A stretch of 51,325 bases of DNA from Symsagittifera roscoffensis (Eukaryota > Xenacoelomorpha > Acoela > Convolutidae): positions 1 through 51,325 of the forward strand of contig NW_026970771.1 of assembly GCF_963678635.1 (NCBI RefSeq), given 5' to 3'. Both the position numbers and the translations under genes were made by a program. Below the pieces are notes generated by a model. The model was not told the origin of the DNA. It did no database searches and saw only the letters and a program-made list of their open reading frames with translations. Positions within the stretch are counted from its first letter, which is position 1, and every line of letters starts with the position of its first letter. Shown here piece by piece: positions 49,201 through 51,325 of this stretch.

Positions 49201-51325
49201 GGTGAATCGATATAGCCACTGAAAATCATTCTATGTGGCAAATAAACATCAGGTGAATCGATATAGCCACTGACAATCATTCTATGTGGCAAATAAACAT
49301 CAGGTGAATCAGTATAGCCACTGAAAATCATTCTATGTGGCAAATAAACATCAGGTGATTCGATATAGCCATTGAAAATCATTCTATGTGGCAAATAAAC
49401 ATCAGGTGAATCGATATAGCCACTGAAAATCATTCTATGTGGCAAATAAACATCAGGTGAATCGATATAGCCACTGACAATCCTTCTATGTGGCAAATAA
49501 ACATCAGGTGAATCAGTATAGCCACTGACAATCATTCTATGTGGCAAATAAACATCAGGTGAATCGATATAGCCATTGAAAATCATTCTATGTGGCAAAT
49601 AAACATCAGGTGAATCGATATAGCCATTGAAAATCATTCTATGTGGCAAATAAACATCAGGTGAATCGATATAGCCATTGAAAATCATTCTATGTGGCAA
49701 ATAAACATCAGGTGAATCGATATAGCCACTGAAAATCATTCTATGTGGCAAATAAACATCAGGTGAATCGATATAGCCACTGACAATCATTCTATGTGGC
49801 AAATAAACATCAGGTGAATCAGTATAGCCACTGACAATCATTCTATGTGGCAAATAAACATCAGGTGAATCGATATAGCCACTGAAAATCATTCTATGTG
49901 GCAAATAAACATCAGGTGAATCGATATAGCCACTGACAATCATTCTATGTGGCAAATAAACATCAGGTGAATCAGTATAGCCACTGACAATCATTCTATG
50001 TGGCAAATAAACATCAGGTGAATCGATATAGCCATTGAAAATCATTCTATGTGGCAAATAAACATCAGGTGAATCGATATAGCCATTGAAAATCATTCTA
50101 TGTGGCAAATAAACATCAGGTGAATCGATATAGCCATTGAAAATCATTCTATGTGGCAAATAAACATCAGGTGAATCGATATAGCCATTGAAAATCATTC
50201 TATGTGGCAAATAAACATCAGGTGAATCGATATAGCCATTGAAAATCATTCTATGTGGCAAATAAACATCAGGTGAATCGATATAGCCATTGAAAATCAT
50301 TCTATGTGGCAAATAAACATCAGGTGAATCGATATAGCCACTGAAAATCATTCTATGTGGCAAATAAACATCAGGTGAATCGATATAGCCATTGAAAATC
50401 ATTCTATGTGGCAAATAAACATCAGGTGAATCGATATAGCCATTGAAAATCATTCTATGTGGCAAATAAACATCAGGTGAATCGATATAGCCACTGAAAA
50501 TCATTCTATGTGGCAAATAAACATCAGGTGAATCGATATAGCCACTGACAATCATTCTATGTGGCAAATAAACATCAGGTGAATCAGTATAGCCACTGAC
50601 AATCATTCTATGTGGCAAATAAACATCAGGTGAATCGATATAGCCACTGAAAATCATTCTATGTGGCAAATAAACATCAGGTGAATCGATATAGCCACTG
50701 ACAATCATTCTATGTGGCAAATAAACATCAGGTGAATCAGTATAGCCACTGACAATCATTCTATGTGGCAAATAAACATCAGGTGAATCGATATAGCCAT
50801 TGAAAATCATTCTATGTGGCAAATAAACATCAGGTGAATCGATATAGCCATTGAAAATCATTCTATGTGGCAAATAAACATCAGGTGAATCGATATAGCC
50901 ACTGAAAATCATTCTATGTGGCAAATAAACATCAGGTGAATCGATATAGCCACTGAAAATCATTCTATGTGGCAAATAAACATCAGGTGAATCGATATAG
51001 CCACTGACAATCATTCTATGTGGCAAATAAACATCAGGTGAATCGATATAGCCACTGAAAATCATTCTATGTGGCAAATAAACATCAGGTGAATCGATAT
51101 AGCCACTGACAATCCTTCTATGTGGCAAATAAACATCAGGTGAATCAGTATAGCCACTGACAATCATTCTATGTGGCAAATAAACATCAGGTGAATCGAT
51201 ATAGCCATTGAAAATCATTCTATGTGGCAAATAAACATCAGGTGAATCGATATAGCCATTGAAAATCATTCTATGTGGCAAATAAACATCAGGTGAATCG
51301 ATATAGCCATTGAAAATCATTCTAT

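Larger units (their letters stand above)
1..51325. repeat. 51-bp tandem satellite (megasatellite) array, 1,007 units, open at both ends
   Basis: Every stretch of the window is a copy of one 51-bp unit in one orientation, with no spacer or foreign sequence. The unit starts CATTCTATGTGGCAAATAAA on the + strand. Unit starts follow a strict 51-bp phase that shifts only four times (-1, -5, -29, -5), and these shifts account exactly for the phase at the right edge; hidden compensating indels cannot be excluded. On the minus strand the unit reads MIVSGYIDSPDVYLPHR. The main variable sites in the unit are base 48 (C/A, V to F), base 44 (C/T, S to N), bases 34-35 (GA/AG, I to T) and base 1 (C/T, M to I). 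The other five frames have a stop in essentially every unit. The family is not one I recognise. The copy number, higher-order structure and lack of genes fit eukaryotic satellite DNA; a giant repeat-protein exon is the less likely alternative. Confidence 0.97.
41475..51325 (-). repeat. Right-edge array segment, 193 units, frame open to the edge
   Basis: There are 193 full units plus 8 bases. The minus-strand frame is open from the right edge to the TAA at 41511, at least 3,269 codons; the true start of the stretch lies outside the window. The left half (to about 47 kb) has the strongest higher-order structure in the window. The right half (47-51.3 kb) is more uniform, made of D runs separated by A-B-C triplets. 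Class A units there occur at 48749, 49157, 49310, 49514, 49820, 49973, 50585, 50738 and 51146, spaced 8, 3, 4, 6, 3, 12, 3 and 8 units. Confidence 0.9.

Noticed and set aside
867-51320. Seventeen or so separate large protein genes on the minus strand
   Set aside because: Each boundary is a single nonsense change or a small indel in an otherwise continuous array. The start codons are the ATG (or TTG) present in every unit, and no stretch has unique ends, a signal peptide or a distinct domain.
1-51325. CRISPR array
   Set aside because: Units are joined directly and are similar over their full 51 bp. There are no unique spacers between conserved repeats and no cas genes.
1-51325. Ice-nucleation, antifreeze or other beta-solenoid repeat protein
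   Set aside because: The 17-residue period is superficially similar in length to 16-residue solenoid repeats, but I do not see their Thr-rich or Gly-Ser-Thr motifs, and the substitution pattern does not look constrained.
1-51325. CENP-B box or telomere repeat
   Set aside because: No match to the CENP-B box core and no TTAGGG-type short repeat is present. A centromeric role remains possible only from the general structure.
1-51325. Bacterial or phage origin
   Set aside because: A thousand-copy 51-bp satellite with layered higher-order repeats and no genes over 51 kb would be exceptional there. I cannot exclude it formally, as there is no flank.
1-51325. tRNA, rRNA, riboswitch or terminator
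   Set aside because: The only secondary structure in the unit is a weak 5-bp inverted repeat (GTGGC/GCCAC). No RNA-gene motif is present.
1-51325. Pure assembly artefact
   Set aside because: Units differ by many base changes in structured, marker-linked patterns and indels are rare, which does not look like a looping assembly. Collapse or duplication of individual blocks still cannot be excluded without reads.

Overview
The whole window is one uninterrupted head-to-tail tandem array of a 51-bp unit. I see no unique sequence, flank, RNA gene, mobile element or conventional gene. Counting units from base 1 gives 1,007 units: 1,003 of 51 bp and four shortened ones of 50, 46, 22 and 46 bp. The first 8 bases of a further unit follow at the right edge. 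The arithmetic closes exactly, because the last unit starts at 51,318 and 51,317 plus the 40 deleted bases equals 1,007 x 51. The array runs off both ends, so its true size is unknown.

The unit begins CATTCTATGTGGCAAATAAA on the + strand and ends GCCACTGACAAT or GCCATTGAAAAT. It is about 33-37% GC. On the minus strand it reads as a 17-residue repeat, MIVSGYIDSPDVYLPHR, with recurring variants: A (V4-less-common T at residue 7, MIVSGYT), B (MIVSGYI), C (MIFSGYI), D (MIFNGYI) and E (MIFSGYT). Since 51 = 3 x 17 and this is the only one of six frames without a stop in every unit, very long minus-strand open stretches result, up to about 3,270 codons. I treat these as by-products of the repeat, not as genes. 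All four indels break the frame, nonsense units have been copied along with their neighbours, and most unit-to-unit differences change the amino acid.

Layout by variant content: 1-7,338, mixed units with a 10-unit and a 9-unit duplication; 7,339-15,163, B-rich, with a 2.2-kb block repeated 51 units apart; 15,164-17,554, units with Y13 to N and 11- and 7-unit spacings; 17,555-20,206, a clean 26-unit tandem duplication; 20,207-25,006, regular A-B-C-D order with a 12-unit repeat; 25,007-31,835, eight copies of a stop-tagged unit; 31,836-41,474, the long open stretch rich in L14 to S units; 41,475-about 47,000, a strong 9/12/15/24/39-unit higher-order pattern; about 47,000-51,325, more uniform D-A-B-C units.

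A thousand-copy short satellite with layered higher-order repeats and amplified rare variants points to a eukaryotic chromosome (heterochromatin or a megasatellite locus). This is an inference: nothing in the window identifies the species. No genes act together here; the biology visible is how the array expands by unequal exchange and block duplication.
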